DNA from: Dendrocalamus latiflorus
Taxonomy: Eukaryota; Streptophyta; Magnoliopsida; Poales; Poaceae
DNA: 64,000 nucleotides
NCBI GenBank assembly: GCA_017311315.1
Contig: CM029622.1
Location: 11,335,295 to 11,399,294, forward strand
Direction: 5' to 3'
Shown here: piece after piece, positions 45,060 through 58,073 of the stretch
Layout of the letters: the number at the start of each line of letters is the position of its first letter
How positions within the stretch are numbered: the stretch's first letter is position 1
Notes under the pieces: model-generated
Database searches by the model: none
What the model saw: only the letters and a program-made list of their open reading frames with translations
What the model was told of the DNA's origin: nothing
Position numbers and translations under genes: made by a program

Positions 45060-45167
45060 GGGCCTGTTTGGAACAGAGGAATTTCACAGGAATTTTGCAG
45101 GAATTTTGCAGAAAACAATTCAATTCCCGTAGGAATCGGGAAAAATTCCCGCATTCCAAACAGGGCC
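45060..45167. mobile_element. Tourist-like MITE in the XDH 3' flank
   Basis: The ends GGGCCTGTTTGGAA and TTCCAAACAGGGCC are inverted repeats, flanked by TTA at 45057-45059 and 45168-45170. It is 108 bp, starting 40 bp after the stop codon, so it is probably in the 3' UTR. The GGGCCTGTTTGGAA end is common in grass MITEs. Confidence 0.82.
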
Positions 45168-45224
45168 TTACCTGTTCACCTGTTGTACCCACGTTTTTAT
45201 AGTCTGAGGATTCTATATGTGTAA

Positions 45225-45243
45225 AATAAAAATATAAATAAAG
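45225..45243 (+). terminator. Possible XDH polyadenylation signal
   Basis: AATAAA at 45225 and again at about 45237 in an A-rich stretch, just over 200 bp after the stop codon and downstream of the MITE. Confidence 0.4.
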
Positions 45244-46479
45244 TGTCGGTTTAGGAATTAGGAGTACTGAATATTTTCTGTCACCCGGAAAGAATGAGGA
45301 AAAACAACCCATTGTAACTTCTGGATTTGTCTCATATGTGTACGGCACCAAGCATGCCAGCGAAATACAAGTATAAGCCCGGTAGCATGTTCTCAACTAC
45401 TAGTATATTCTGCTTTGTGGTAAGTTTTATCGTCTGTTCTGTTTATCTGAAAAAAGTTTAATAGGCTGTTAGAAATCATGACACGATGATTAAATTCATT
45501 TTTAGCATGTGTGGAATTCTCACTAGGGTGTTCCGCTAGGAAATTCTTTGAACTCAAATTGGATGTAAGCAAAAGTAGAAACTTAATACGAAGTTTTTCG
45601 AATTAATTTTGTTAATAAGTGGTACGTCTGTGATCTGTCACTTACTGAACGATGATTGCATATGTTGTAAACATCGATTTTGTTATTTTGTAAGTTGTCT
45701 GTATCTTTGTTTTAATTCAATTTTGATGGCAATTGGATTTGTATCCATATTAGTATGCCAAAATTTGTTGTATCACACTTTGAGTAGCATTTGCGAGAAT
45801 GCACAGCACGTGATTCAGTTGATGGACAACATAAAATCACACGCATTTGTCATAATACATCTTAGCCAATAAAATATAATTTATGAAGAAGTTAGGGATA
45901 GAAATAATTAAAAATTCTCAATCTACCCCCACTATCTTCCCCTACTCATTCTTGAGATGGGTGCCCCCGTGCGTGCGCACTTACATGTGTGAGGCCCAAA
46001 GCTTTTCTTCCGAGGAGAGGAGCGTCAGGAGCTGCGCAAAACGGATGAACGCAGGGACATGGAGGTCATTTCGCTCCATTCGGATGAGAAAAAATAGATT
46101 TTTAATAGTCAAAGTGTGTTCTAGTAAATGCACGCAATTTTGCAGTGGCCATAAGCCAAATAATGATTTTACATTGGATGCTTTCTTTTCAGTTTATAGC
46201 TTATAGTTTCCCTCGAACAAATAAACGGAATGACTAGCTAGCTAAGTAGGTATAGCATGGCAATAAGTATAATCAAATTAAAATTACATCACAAATGAGT
46301 AATAGTCAAATCTCATAACTGAAATACATATCTTACAGTGCAGTGTCGTGTATGCATAATGCAAAAAGGAAGTAAGAACTAAAATTCTCTCTATCTACAA
46401 AAACTACTTGCAAAAGAAAAATAAGAGCTAAAAGCAAGAAAAAGAAAAACTCTTGTAAGACAGGAAAACCTCTCCACCA
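45244..46479. other. Intergenic sequence after XDH
   Basis: AT-rich, with no gene recognised. Short open frames near 45883-46206 lack motifs. Confidence 0.5.
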
Positions 46480-49052
46480 TATGGTCTCTAACCCAAGAAA
46501 CACACACCGTTAAGAAATGAATCAGAATGAATCTACCACACTAGCCACCCCACTACTAGAAGCTAGTGAATGAAAAACAAACTCAACCTAAATAGGGTAA
46601 GAGATCCTAGAAAACCTAGTGAAGAATAGAAATGTTTAAAAAAGACACAAGATAAAAGGTGTGACTCAAACACCTAGAGGCTTAAAACCCTGACACTCCC
46701 AAATACTATGCAATGTTGAATATTAAAGCAGGGAATTAATAAAGTTAAGTATAGAACCAACGTCACATCGCTTGGCGGCATGATGTAGTAGAAGCTGAGC
46801 AAACTGCATCCTAAAAAGTGAAAGCCATCACTAAATACCCAAAAGCGAGGTAGGAAATCCAAAGAGGCCAACATGATCCACCTGATCTTCTCCTCACCTG
46901 GAAACCAAAGAGACAGAAAAATCATGTGCCTCGATACTGGGTTAGTGAGACACATGACTAGCAGAAAAAGCTCCAAAATATGGGTTAGCATGATATGCAA
47001 TAGTATATGACCTAGAGCTACCAACACCCCTATCAAATTCTCGTTGTAGACCAAAATGATGGAAATCCTGTCTAGGGGGCAGCTCTAGATCTAAACCCAC
47101 TCTCTTGGAACCTAGAACCACGTCGCTCTCTAAAACCACCAAAAGAATCAAAGAACCTATCTACACAGCTAGGTCTAAAGGCAACTCTAGGGACACTAGC
47201 TAGACTGGACTGATCCTGAAAGGTCCTTAAGGCTCTAGCACGATCATGACGCAGTTTTTTGGCCCACCTAAAACATAAATCTATGATGTGGCTATCTTTC
47301 TTATAAAAACAATAATAGTATTTGACCTTTTAAGGGATCATACCTAATGAAGTAGAAGTATCTACATTGATAGAAGGAGACTGAGCAAATCTTACAGACT
47401 TGAACACAATCTTGGTAGCTTCAAGATGGGCAACCTCAAACTTCCCCACTCTCGACTATGCTTACTACCTTAGGAGAATGACCCTTGAAATACTGATAGT
47501 GGTTAAACCCTAAACCTCTATTAACATTTTTAATTTTGGATTGGTCTGAGATCATGTTTAGGTTATTTTTTCCACTAGAGAACTTCTCGAGGGCTTTTTA
47601 TAAATAATCATTCTCCTTGATAAGGGTGACACAAGACTCATAGACTTAGAGAGCTCTAGGATATTCTCCTTATGCACAGCCACCTCTAGCTTCAGAACTC
47701 CATAAGAAACACAAGACACATTCTTGATTCTAGCAACCGCTCATCAAATTTAACTCTAAATGCTTCATGCATATCAACCAAATCATTTCCAATTTTAGCA
47801 TAAAATGCACAAGTTATTGGAGTAATATAATCAACATTTGAAGCTTGAACAGGAGCAATAAATTCTTTATCATGTTTGTCTTGCAACACCTTAGTGAGAA
47901 CTTCAATTTTAGAATTGAGCTTAGAGTATGTATCACAAGATTCAGATATAGAAAGATTAAGCTTGTCAGTTAATTCTTTTAATTTTTTCCTCTATAAACT
48001 CACAATGAGCACAAGAATATTCAGGACTGAATTGGAGTAATTTTCCAGTTTGCAAGGCAAGTTTCTTTTCCAATCATCACAATTCAAGCATGGCAAAGCA
48101 CTAGCCCTAAAAATGTCCCCAACTCCTAAGCAGCTAAAACATGGACTAGTCTTGATGTCAATAATGTTAGTTCTAGATTTTCTAGTTGTCCAAGCAAAGA
48201 TGACACAGAAGATCTTATTATCAATTGTAGCATGCAAAGAAATACATGTATCACAGTTATCAAGATTAGGAATAGTAGTTATAAGACTATCCATTTGTAG
48301 GACTAGGAGCACATTCTTAGCTTTAAGCTTATCATTTCTTTTCACTAATCATTCTAAATACTTAATTTGCTCCACATGATCAGCTATCAATTTATCATAT
48401 TTGAGCATGAGAAAGTCAAAAGAATCTACCTCATCATAGTCCTTGATCATCCTTGTCATGTGTGTTGTAGGAATCAACATTGCTAGCAGCCATAAGAGGA
48501 AAACGATGAAGTCGACGGACTTCTTCTTCTCCTTCCTTTGCTCCTCATTGCTTGAAGTTATTGGATCAACATCGCTCATGTTTCGACCTTTGAGAGATGT
48601 GAGCAGTGGCATGGTTGCCTCCTTGATTATGTCATGGTTTTTGAAAGGTCGATGAGGCTTCTTATTGTAATCCTTCTTGTGGTACTTCTAATACTCTCTT
48701 CTTGTAGTCCTTGCTCCCACAATCATCTCTATCACTGTTCACAAAATTAGAACATCTAGCACGAATATGACCTATCTCACCACACTCAAAGCACATAATT
48801 GGACCTTCTCTCCTATGCTTTCTTGCTTTGTGGTAGGCACAGACAAATCAGCTAGTGATAACAGTTAGATCATCTATGGAAAGGCTTTTAAGTTGCTCAT
48901 CATTCATGGCTTGAAAACAAGACAAAGAAAAGCTAGAAGACATAGGTTACATTGCAAATTCTCACAAAAATCAAACTCAATTAATAAACATAGAGCACAA
49001 GCAATGCCAAATACTCATCACTCTCATAGGACTACCACCATATGGTCTTACA
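46480..49052 (-). pseudogene. gag: SIRE-like gag remnant without pol
   Basis: On the minus strand, NDEQLKSLSIDDLTVI and a CCHC knuckle CFECGEIGHIRARC (48793-48753) are followed by an acidic/coiled-coil part (KDYDEVDSFDFLMLKYDKLI, DNCDTCISLHATI) and a second knuckle-like CFYKKDSHIIDLCF (near 47310-47270), then Arg-rich sequence. The order equals the gag at 20624-23560. Frames change several times and stops are common. Sequences like the LTR start (GACCATATGGT) occur at about 49050 and 46485, the first also with ATGAGAGTGATGAGT. This suggests the outer ends of a shortened element that never had, or has lost, pol. Confidence 0.65.
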
Positions 49053-49925
49053 AAAATGGTGATCGATAGCACATAGTTGCCTTCATTGCCACCGTCTATG
49101 ACATGGAGCCAAATGTGCATCACACAGATCTAGTAACATGGATGAGATAAATCCCAAAATCCTCTTGAAGACATAAGATAAGGTTGTTTGTATACTCATG
49201 CTCCACCGCATCAGGGAGCCTAATCAAGAACATGCCCATCAGCCCATGGATGCCAAATCCACCAAAAGTATGTATCCAATTTTGCCCAGCGTGTAGACCT
49301 TGCCGTGGACAAGTAGCCTGATAGATGTGGATCTCCTCTATAGAATCAGGAGGTCTATTGGTTCCAAGACATGGTCTTCGTTCGAGGCTCTAGATTGTAG
49401 GATGGCGACGTGCATAAAAGCCAGACGCCTGTCGTGCACAAGCGCCACTTTAGTGTATGATGAGTTGTCCCTGCCATCCTCTAGGAGCAGGAAGTATCAA
49501 TAGCTCAAAAGTATGTGTCAACGTCGAGCTTTCTGTAGGACCCAGAGGGGGATGGGCACATGTCGATCCCATTGCAGCAAGGTGTGCATGCCAAATCTAA
49601 CGTAGTCAGTGGCGACGACGACGGCACAGCCATTGCACAAGTATATGGGGCTTACCATACCCTCGTTGGGGTAACCAAGGGATGCCATGGCAAGGCGGAC
49701 AACGATGTCAAGCTCTAGTGGATGGGGCATGGGATTGAACCAGAACTCGAAGCCATCGATGATGGAATAAAAGCCAAGGAGGCGGGGCGAGTGCAACAAG
49801 CAAAAGTGGTAGAGGAAGGAGGGGTCTGAGGCATTGCACAACCAACGCCTAGACACCAAAGCAGTGTAGACGAGGTGGTTGGGGAGGTCAAGGTGGAGGA
49901 GGATCTCATGGAGGAGATCATTCAT
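49053..49925 (-). pseudogene. F-box protein gene, truncated
   Basis: F-box proteins are substrate adaptors of SCF ubiquitin ligases. ATG at 49925 starts NDLLHEILLHLDLPNHLVYT, ALVSRRWLCNASDPSFLYHF, an F-box of normal length at the N-terminus. The frame stays open to 49518 (135 codons) with MPHPLELDIVVRLAMASLG and WDRHVPIPLW. Beyond it, another frame reads YLLLLEDGRDNSSY and VALVHDRRLAFMHVAI, typical of the C-terminal part of grass F-box families, so a frameshift lies near 49510. The match fades near the boundary with the gag remnant. A full grass F-box of this kind is usually longer (my recollection), so the C-terminus is probably lost. Confidence 0.65.
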
Positions 49926-50274
49926 CGCTGCTACAACAAATTTGACTAGTTATGATGGAAATCTTTATGATAGGAAACAAAAATATAATGTATAGTAATC
50001 ATTCGTGATTATCTTAATGATTTCATCATCAAATTAGGTTAGGGTAGGTTGGACAATAACATTAGTGACAACTGATATTTTTCTTCATAAAAATACAATA
50101 AGCTTTGATAATTTTATAAGTTCATCATCAAAGATCAACTATTTACGATGATAAGAAAAATTCACCCCTAAAAGTTTTGGCGGACTCTCCAAATTTTGAT
50201 GGACTTCCCAAACCCTAGCAGCAAATTAAAATTCTTTTTCATAAAGGCTAACTACAGAACCATCTCCTTCCTCG
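49926..50274. other. Intergenic AT-rich sequence
   Basis: Many ATGATG/CATCATC words but no defined repeat ends; no gene. Confidence 0.4.
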
Positions 50275-50520
50275 ACCTTTTTTTTGAAGAAATGGGCAGA
50301 GCTATACCATTCAATTAAGGGAGAAAAAGAGTACAGGGGCTGGATGGACACACAAAAGACACTATCCTCGAAGGACTACACACAAAAGGCACCAACCCTG
50401 AAGGCTAACACCAAAGCAACGCCGAGGAACCCTGTGTCCCTGTAGCCACTAGTTGCCAAGCCACTCACCCTGTACTGCCGCAACTAGGCCCATCCATCCA
50501 CACACACCTACACGTAGCTG
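50275..50520 (-). mobile_element. Possible 5'-truncated LINE tail
   Basis: A T-run at 50277-50285 is followed by sequence whose reverse complement reads CTTAATTGAATGGTATAGCT, CTGCCCATTTCTTC and then poly-A. This is the form of a plant LINE 3' UTR and tail. No ORF2 domain follows, so only the 3' end is present. The left (upstream) limit is uncertain. Confidence 0.4.
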
Positions 50521-51700
50521 AGATCAGGCCCGACTAGCCATGCCAAAGAAGATGCTCGATCTGCTACAGCTGCTGATGTGCTCCCATACCTTCTCTACTC
50601 CTACCCCTAGTGCTTGCTCTCCTATCCAAATCATGTACTCACCAATCCCTCTGCCGCTGGAACCCTAGACCATTGTTATTGTCCCACCGCCGCTAGCACA
50701 CTAGCCTAGTCCGCCGCTTCTCCCTCCTCTCTCCACCTCTCTTCCCCTTCCCTTTAACTCGTATTCATGATCTGCAGGTTCATACGTCTACCCACTCATA
50801 AAATCTTGGAGCTTGGATCTAAGGACTAACCATCCTATTCTAGATCTGGCGATGGTGGTCATGTAATCGACAATGTCAACTGGGCACAAGCAAGATGGTG
50901 AGCTCAGTTTTTTCACTTCCCCTACTTTTTATTCCTATGTTGTTGCCAATTGGGGTGCTCTTTGATCAAGTTAGCAGGAATTATTCATATTGAAAAGGTC
51001 CCTGTGGTGTTCATGAGGTTCAAATCTCTAACTTATAATCATAGTCCATGATGCATAGTAGGTGTTTTATGAATTGATTACTTGATGTGTTCTTCTCAGA
51101 AAATTGCTGCTGAAGGGACAAGCTAGCCACCCTTAGTTCATAGAATTGGGTGTGGATGGATGGTGGTTGTTATTGTGCTTGAGAAGGAGGGGCATACAGT
51201 TCAAGGAAAGTGGCCATTCAAGATTCATATCTAAATATTCATACCTTTGTTTCTCAGTCATGTATATGTATTGTACAAACATATCTACTTTTATTTGTAT
51301 GGCTTAGTTGAGCACCTTGAGTAAAATATAGTGTACTAAACCATGTAGAGATCTACAACACAAGTGTTTTTAAGTGAATATGTACAAAGCTATACGTTTG
51401 TGACTGATGTAGTTACTTATCCTTCTTGTTGCATATGAGAAAAGAGGGTTAATATGTGATTCAACACCATGCTTCTCACGTTAGAGAAACTACAACCTTT
51501 ATGCCATTAAACCCTTTGGTTGAAATTAAGCTAACTATCTTATAAGCAATTTGTAAAGTTTCTCTTTCAATTCCAGGTGATGCTTTAGCTCAAAGTTGTA
51601 AGCTAAAACCATGTTGTGGCAAATAGAATTTCTTGGTATTTCATGCTTTACTTGTTCATGTTTTAGAAAGGCTATTGTTTCTATTTGTTTCATCATTACC
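50521..51700. other. Unassigned intergenic sequence
   Basis: A pyrimidine-rich segment (50580-50760) followed by AT-rich sequence. No gene or repeat boundaries found. Confidence 0.4.
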
Positions 51701-54700
51701 CATAAGACATATTCATCTCATATTGCCACTAGATTAACGTACTTCCTTTGGTGCGCGGCAGAGAGACCATGACATGGTCTTTACAAAGGTTAACCTCAAC
51801 TTGACTCTGCCCACTAAAGTTCCACCGCTGAATAGGTTAAATCTGCCCAAGTCAAAAGCCCCCTCTTGCACCAATGTGAATCAATGTCGGAACCCGGAGC
51901 AACGACTCCTGGATCCTCTGTGTAAATTGCGCTAGTCCAGGATCAGCTAGTGCACACAGTGAACAACAAAGATAAATACCAAGCATAATGACATTTATTT
52001 AATTTAAAGAGTACGGCCTTATGGCCAGCGTTTACATCATCGCACATTGGCAAAAATAACTGCAAAAGAACTACGGAAGCGAAGCTGAAAAGACAAAGCC
52101 CAAGCCTGCCCACAGGCAAACAACTGCAAGACGTGGCCTACTCGCTCTGGTCTTCACCGTAGTCGAAGTCGTCTTCCTCTGTGTGGAGATAGCAACAATG
52201 AGTACAAACTTGTACTCCGCAAGTCACACGGAGAAATGCAATATAATGATAAAGGCTTCAATGGAAGGCTCATAGGGTTAGTTTGCATAAAACAACATTT
52301 AATGAAATACAATAAATAGTTTGAAATTGCTGAATTTAATACAATACGTAAAGACAGTACTTGTAATTGAAAATATTACCGTCAGTGCAGGCTCCGACCA
52401 AACACCAACCTATCCACGGGCATCCCACCCGGACCATCTTTTCCAAAAGATCACGTATGGATTCCATCCATCCACACGCTTTCACTGCACAACTCTGATG
52501 AATTCCATCCATTCACCAGATTTCAATCTCTCACGGATTCCATCCATCCGCAAGGTTTTCATCTCTCGTGGATTTCATCCATCCACAAGGTTTTCGAAAA
52601 TATTTTTGAAAAACAAAGTCTAATCCATGAAAAACTTTTACTCAGCATGCCCATGACCGTGGGCACGGCTATCCAGGATAGATTATACACTCTGCAAAGG
52701 TTGTACAGCTTTACCCACAAGACATGATCATCCCGTTTTGCCACGCGAGTTACACACTTCCTTAGGTGTGCGGCGGGGAGATCACGACAAGGCCTTTACA
52801 ATGCAAAGCCTTCAACCTGGCCAAGCCAACTCTAAGGTTTCACCCCAGTAAGGAATCCACCAGACCAGGACCCCCTCTTGAGCCGAGTGAGACTTCTCAT
52901 GGCCTACGCCACGCTCACTTTCAACCTACGAAATGGCTCAGGTTGGGACCCGCAAATTATTCAGCCAGGGCTGTCCCATACCAGCCTTGTGGTAGTACGA
53001 TTAGGGCTTTACAACAGTAGCTCACAGACCGGTCCTTAGTTGACTTAGGCTCAACCACATACCCTCTGTGCCCGACAATCAACACTGAGTCTCCGAACAA
53101 CAGTGCATGCCTGCACCCACCACTCTAACCAATTGCCTAAGTCTAAACCAGTTTTATATTTGTTTTCAAAATAATTCATAAACCTTCTTGACTCACCGAA
53201 GTCAAGAATACAGTTTCAAAAGCTTATCATTTTATGTGAAAAGGTATCCCAAAACCAAGAGTATTTCTAAGCAAGTCTAAGCATTTAATATAATGTCTTC
53301 CTGGCCAATACTAATGTACCAACTAGGGTTTGATCTAGGGCGACAAGGTATAAGGAATTCAATAACAATGAATGAATTAACAAGTAGGCATTAACTATAT
53401 TTAAAACTGAATTGAAATACATTGAATAAAATTATGCATGCAATATAATTTAAATCAACATAATTTTATTTTGAAAACTGGGATCAACATGATCAAGGTG
53501 TGTGACTTGCCTTGCCCTTCAAATTGGTTTGAACCTTCGTCGAAGAAATCTCCCGAATCGTCGAAGTCTACACGTGAAAATAACCCACCAAATTCAAATT
53601 AAATTCAAATTGAACTCAAATATTTGAATTGAGGCTAGAAATGGATAGAGGGGAATTTTTGATGAATTTAGAAATTTGAATGGGCTCAAACGGAGTTAGG
53701 ACGAAGAAGAACAGGCTCCGGGAAGTTTAAAAAGAGAGAAAAAGGAAAAAGACTGATTTTTGGATTTATTTGTCCACTGGAAAAGGAATTTATGACGTCA
53801 GCCTTGCGTCAGCTCGGGATTTTTGATTTCGGCCGAAATATTTTCCAACGGAAAAATCTGGTTTATTGCGTCAGCATGACCTCAGCCCTGAGGCGGGCCG
53901 GCTGACAGGTGGGCCCTCGGTCCATGGACCGGGTCCACGAGCCATATGGGGAACTGAGGTGGCACGGCCGCCTCTGTGGCGCCGACGGGGCAGGAGCGGG
54001 CCGACGCGGCAGGAGGCGTGGCGCCCACGTCAGCCCCGGCTGCTGACGTGGCCAGGCCAGTCGAGGCAGCGCTCGGGCGAAGGGAGCTCACCGGCGCTCC
54101 GGCGGGCGGCGGCCGACGGTGAGGGTGGCAACGGGGAGAGGGGCGCACGGGGAGTCCAGGAGTGGGCACGGCATTTACCGAGGTGGCCGGAAACGCGTCG
54201 GCGGCAAGGGGAGGCGGCGGCGAGCTTCGGTTGACGACGGCGAGGAGGCTCCGGTGGCGGAGAGGCGCGGCCGAGGGGTGGAGGATGTCGGGGGTGACGC
54301 GGGGGATCTCGGGACGGAGTCGACCGGGCGCGAGAGGGATCGGGCCGGGCACAATTGCTCGCCGAAGTCCGGGCGGCGGCGGAGGCGAGGGCGCACGGCG
54401 CGAGGGCGAAGGGGAGCTCGGGAGAGAGAGAAGGAGGTGGAGCGAGGTGGGGCGAGGAGAAACGGAGCCGGGGAGGGGCTTTTATAGGGGCGGAGGGCAA
54501 CGGGCCGGCGCGGATTCCTCGCCGGTGACTGCGGGCGGCGGGGATCACGGAGAGGGGAAAAATGGAAGGTGCGGCCGCATAAGGAAAGAAATCGGGGGAG
54601 GGGCAAGGATGGAAGGGGCGCGACTTGCGGGGGAAGAAAAGGGGACGGGGCGACGGGGCGCGGGAAGGGCGGATGCGGCGGTTGCGGCCGGGGCAGGCGG

Positions 54701-57700
54701 CGTGCGGGAGGAGGAAGAACGTGGGGAGGAAGAAGGTGGCGGGGTGGCTGACAGGCGGGCCCCGGGTGGCAGGGAGACGGGGAGGAAGAGGGCGCCGACA
54801 AGTGGGCCAGGCGGCCACAGAGAGGGGGCGCGAGAGGCTGCCGGGTGGGGCCCTGTCGGCAGAGAAACGGGGGAGAGGAGAGAGGAGCGGCTCGGGCGCG
54901 GGCGGATGAAGATCCGACGGCCAAAAGGGGAGGGCGGGCGGACGAGCGGATGGGCCGGCCGGCGGGGTGGCGTGGCGCGGATCCGAGCCGGCCAGGTGGC
55001 GGGCGCGGAAGAGGGGAGGGCGGGATCCCGCGGGCGACGTGGGTTGATCCCGGCCGTCCACGTGGCGGCCGGAGAAGCAGGGAGGGGATTTATTTTTTTG
55101 ATTTTTGATTTAGGATTTTCAGAAAAGCCCAGAAAATTCAATTGGCCTCAGAAAAATACCAAATAACTTCCAAAAATTCCAGGAAAATTCACAGAAGCTC
55201 CTGGTGACATTTTGGACTAAATAAAAATATTTCCAACTAATGTTGGTATTTCATTTTCATACTTTAAAATACTTTTTAATTTCAAAAATACATTTTTGAA
55301 CTACAGAAAATCCAGGAACCCAAATAAAAGCAAAATAACTCCAAATAATTAATTTGAAATAGGATTTTCATATAAAATCAAAATATGATTTTATTTAATA
55401 ATTTTAGGATTTTCTGAAAATACTTTTCAAATCCAGCTTTTTCAAAAACAGAAATTCAAGGCAACTCCAAATTTAAACTTTAGGCACAAATATACTTATT
55501 TTAATTTAGGATTTTATTTTAATTGATTTTTATTTATTTATTTATTTTTATTTTAATAAAAACCTGGGTTGTTACAATCAATGGCTACGACCACACTCAC
55601 ATTCATCTCAATGGCGAAATCAAAGTTGAAACATCATAAATTAATCAACCAGGTCTATTCTATACTGGACATGTGGTTGTATGGTTGACTCATATCAATG
55701 GCGCATAAAGTTAAGTCTTTAATCATTATCCAGGCGAGACATCCACATCACAATGTGCTACAACACCCTCTTTACTGCACGATCACTCACTTAAGTGAAA
55801 ACTATCTTGTTTAACTAATAACAATGACGCTACCCAATTTATGGCACATAAATTTTATAACTGTGACTACAACCGTGATTCAATATCTCATTAAGTCAAA
55901 ATTAATTAACTGTTCAACATGTGATGATGAACCCAACGAAACAATAAGCATGGCTAAGTATACTTGACATACAACCTCAAGTGGATACTAGTATTTCATC
56001 ACTAGTTAATTTTCCATCATATGGTGATAATGAAATTATGGCATTCAAATTATCAAATGAGGGATTAATCAATTTGGTTGATACCTACCAGGTACAAACA
56101 TTTTGTAATAAATTAGTATTGCATGATAATTTAAAATAAAGTAATAATAAATCGATTTGCAGCAATAGGTTCAACATGATCAAAGGACACAAATTACCTT
56201 GGCTTCGCTCAGTTACCACTTCTTAATCTTCAGTTCTAACAAAACATAAATAAATTCAAATAAAATCCAAAAATAACTAGAACCAAAATATAGATATCAA
56301 TTTTATATGAATTTAGGAAGAAGAATCGAATCAATTGGAGTTTGGATGGAGGAGAACAAGCAATCGAAAGATCGGTTGGAAAAGAAAATCCTGAAATTAG
56401 AAAAACAGAGGAATATTCTAGAGAATCTTCTTTTTAACCGGATTTTTTATTTGTTAGTGTGTATAATGGGGGGCACTCGTCATTGATTCAAAGCAACAAA
56501 TGAAGAAGACTAACAGAGAACAACTCTGCATAAACAGGGGAGCTCATGGGTTGCTCTAAGTGTAGGCTTGCGCAGGCAAGGGAGGACCAAGGGAGGCTGG
56601 CCAAGGGGCAAAACGAGTTGCTAGAGACCCGAGGAACACATGGGAGGTGGCCGCACAACAAATGGAGCACTATAGCAGTAGCAGTGACGCACGAAGTGGC
56701 AGCATAGGGCGAGCTGCAAGGGGCAGCGGTGCTCTGGCAAGGAACACAGGGAAATAACATGAGCATGGGCTAGAACACGACATGATAAAGCTAGAAAAGT
56801 GGCCGGCTAAGCTGGGGACTCAATGAATATGATACAATCGATGATTGAACAATGATGGTGGGGAAAAGGAAAACTTTGAATTTAGGTGCCCGGTGAAGTA
56901 AAACCAAATGTACTTGGAGGATAGCTATATGGGAAGGTAGAACACGTTTTGACATGAAAGGATTGAAGAAAATCTCACCAAATAAATGGGAATATGAGGT
57001 GTCCTAGGTGACCATGGTTAGATGTTGGAGAAGACAAATTTGCGACAAATATACTCAATGAGGCAAATCTTGTGGTGGTGATGGCACTGGCTAAAGCTCA
57101 CCAGAGATGATGAATCGACGATGGGAGACGTTGTAGATCGGTTTTGGGAAATCTTGATTCCCATCAAACGGTTGTATAAAAATCAAATTAACTTCACATG
57201 AGGGTGCAAGATACTTGAGAACACAAAGTGACATGAAAGGAATTTGAAGAAAATCATTGGAGTGGTTGGAACACGAGCTAGAGTGACAAACAATTTCAGG
57301 AACGGAGGGTTCTCAGTGGCGGGGTGTTCTGGGGTTTGAGGAGACTTGGCAAGGGCTGAAAAGGGTTCACAAGAATCATGGGGTCATATATAAGGGCTCA
57401 AAAGAGATAGAATCAGACTCAAATTTGTGGCATTCAATTTTGAGTTAGCTTGGGAAAGGACGAGATACAAGGCAAATGGATAAACGAATCATGAAGAGAC
57501 CAGAAGGAATGGATTCCTTGCGTGATTTTGAATAACTTTTGTTTTGGCGAGTCATTGAGATAAGGTCCAGTTTGGAAGTTGGCTTGAGAGGAAGGACCAG
57601 CCATAGCTCTAGTTGTTTTGGTTTGTGTCTGTTCGTCCAAGGTTAAAGATGAACAGTAACCAAAACATGAACGGTACTACGGTAGGAGAGAGAAAGAAAG

Positions 57701-58073
57701 GAGAAAAAGAAAAGAAGGGGAAAAAAGAAAAGATGGGCTAAGAAAAAAGTTTGGATCCCGAAACATAGAACATATTTTTTTCTCGTGATTCGGATATTTT
57801 GAAATTTCAAGGAATTTTAGAATTGGGATAAATTAAATTGAGCTCTAATAAATAAAAAATAAATTCTAAAAAATCCAAGAAAATACAAAAAAATTCCTCG
57901 CAACATAAGAAACCCAAATAAAACTTGTTTCCATTTAATTAACATTTATTTTATTCATATTAAATCTTTTTCATTCTACAAAATTCATATTAAGCCTTAA
58001 TTAATTTTTAAAAATCCAAATGATTATTTTTATTTAAAAACTTCAAAAGGGCACTAAATATCAGGATGTTACA
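51700..58073 (-). mobile_element. Old gypsy-type LTR interrupted by a younger solo LTR
   Basis: Outside the solo LTR at 51885-55576, the left flank (GTGCGCGGCAGAGAGACCAT to CCCCCTCTTGCACC) matches a stretch within that solo LTR (52768-52885), and the right flank ends CAGGATGTTACA at 58073, like its terminal GGGTTGTTACA. The two flanks are therefore pieces of an older LTR of a related family, in the same minus orientation. The left end is decayed, so 51700 is approximate, and I cannot tell whether an interior existed. Confidence 0.5.
51885..55576 (-). mobile_element. Gypsy-type solo LTR (3.7 kb)
   Basis: Begins TGTCGGAACCCGGAGC and ends AACCTGGGTTGTTACA, with a perfect duplication ATCAA at 51880-51884 and 55577-55581. 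Read on the minus strand it starts TGTAACAACCCAGG, the usual start of long LTRs of several grass gypsy families. A very GC-rich block (53870-55085) keeps long frames open on both strands, but none has a domain, so I annotate no gene there. No interior or second LTR follows. Confidence 0.82.

Noticed and set aside
45883..46206. 107-codon frame after XDH
   Set aside because: No recognisable motif and an AT-rich surrounding; likely chance.
53866..55166. Long overlapping open frames on both strands (up to 343 codons)
   Set aside because: They lie in the very GC-rich block of a solo LTR, are Pro/Arg/Gly-rich, overlap on both strands and hold no domain; few stops are expected at this GC content.
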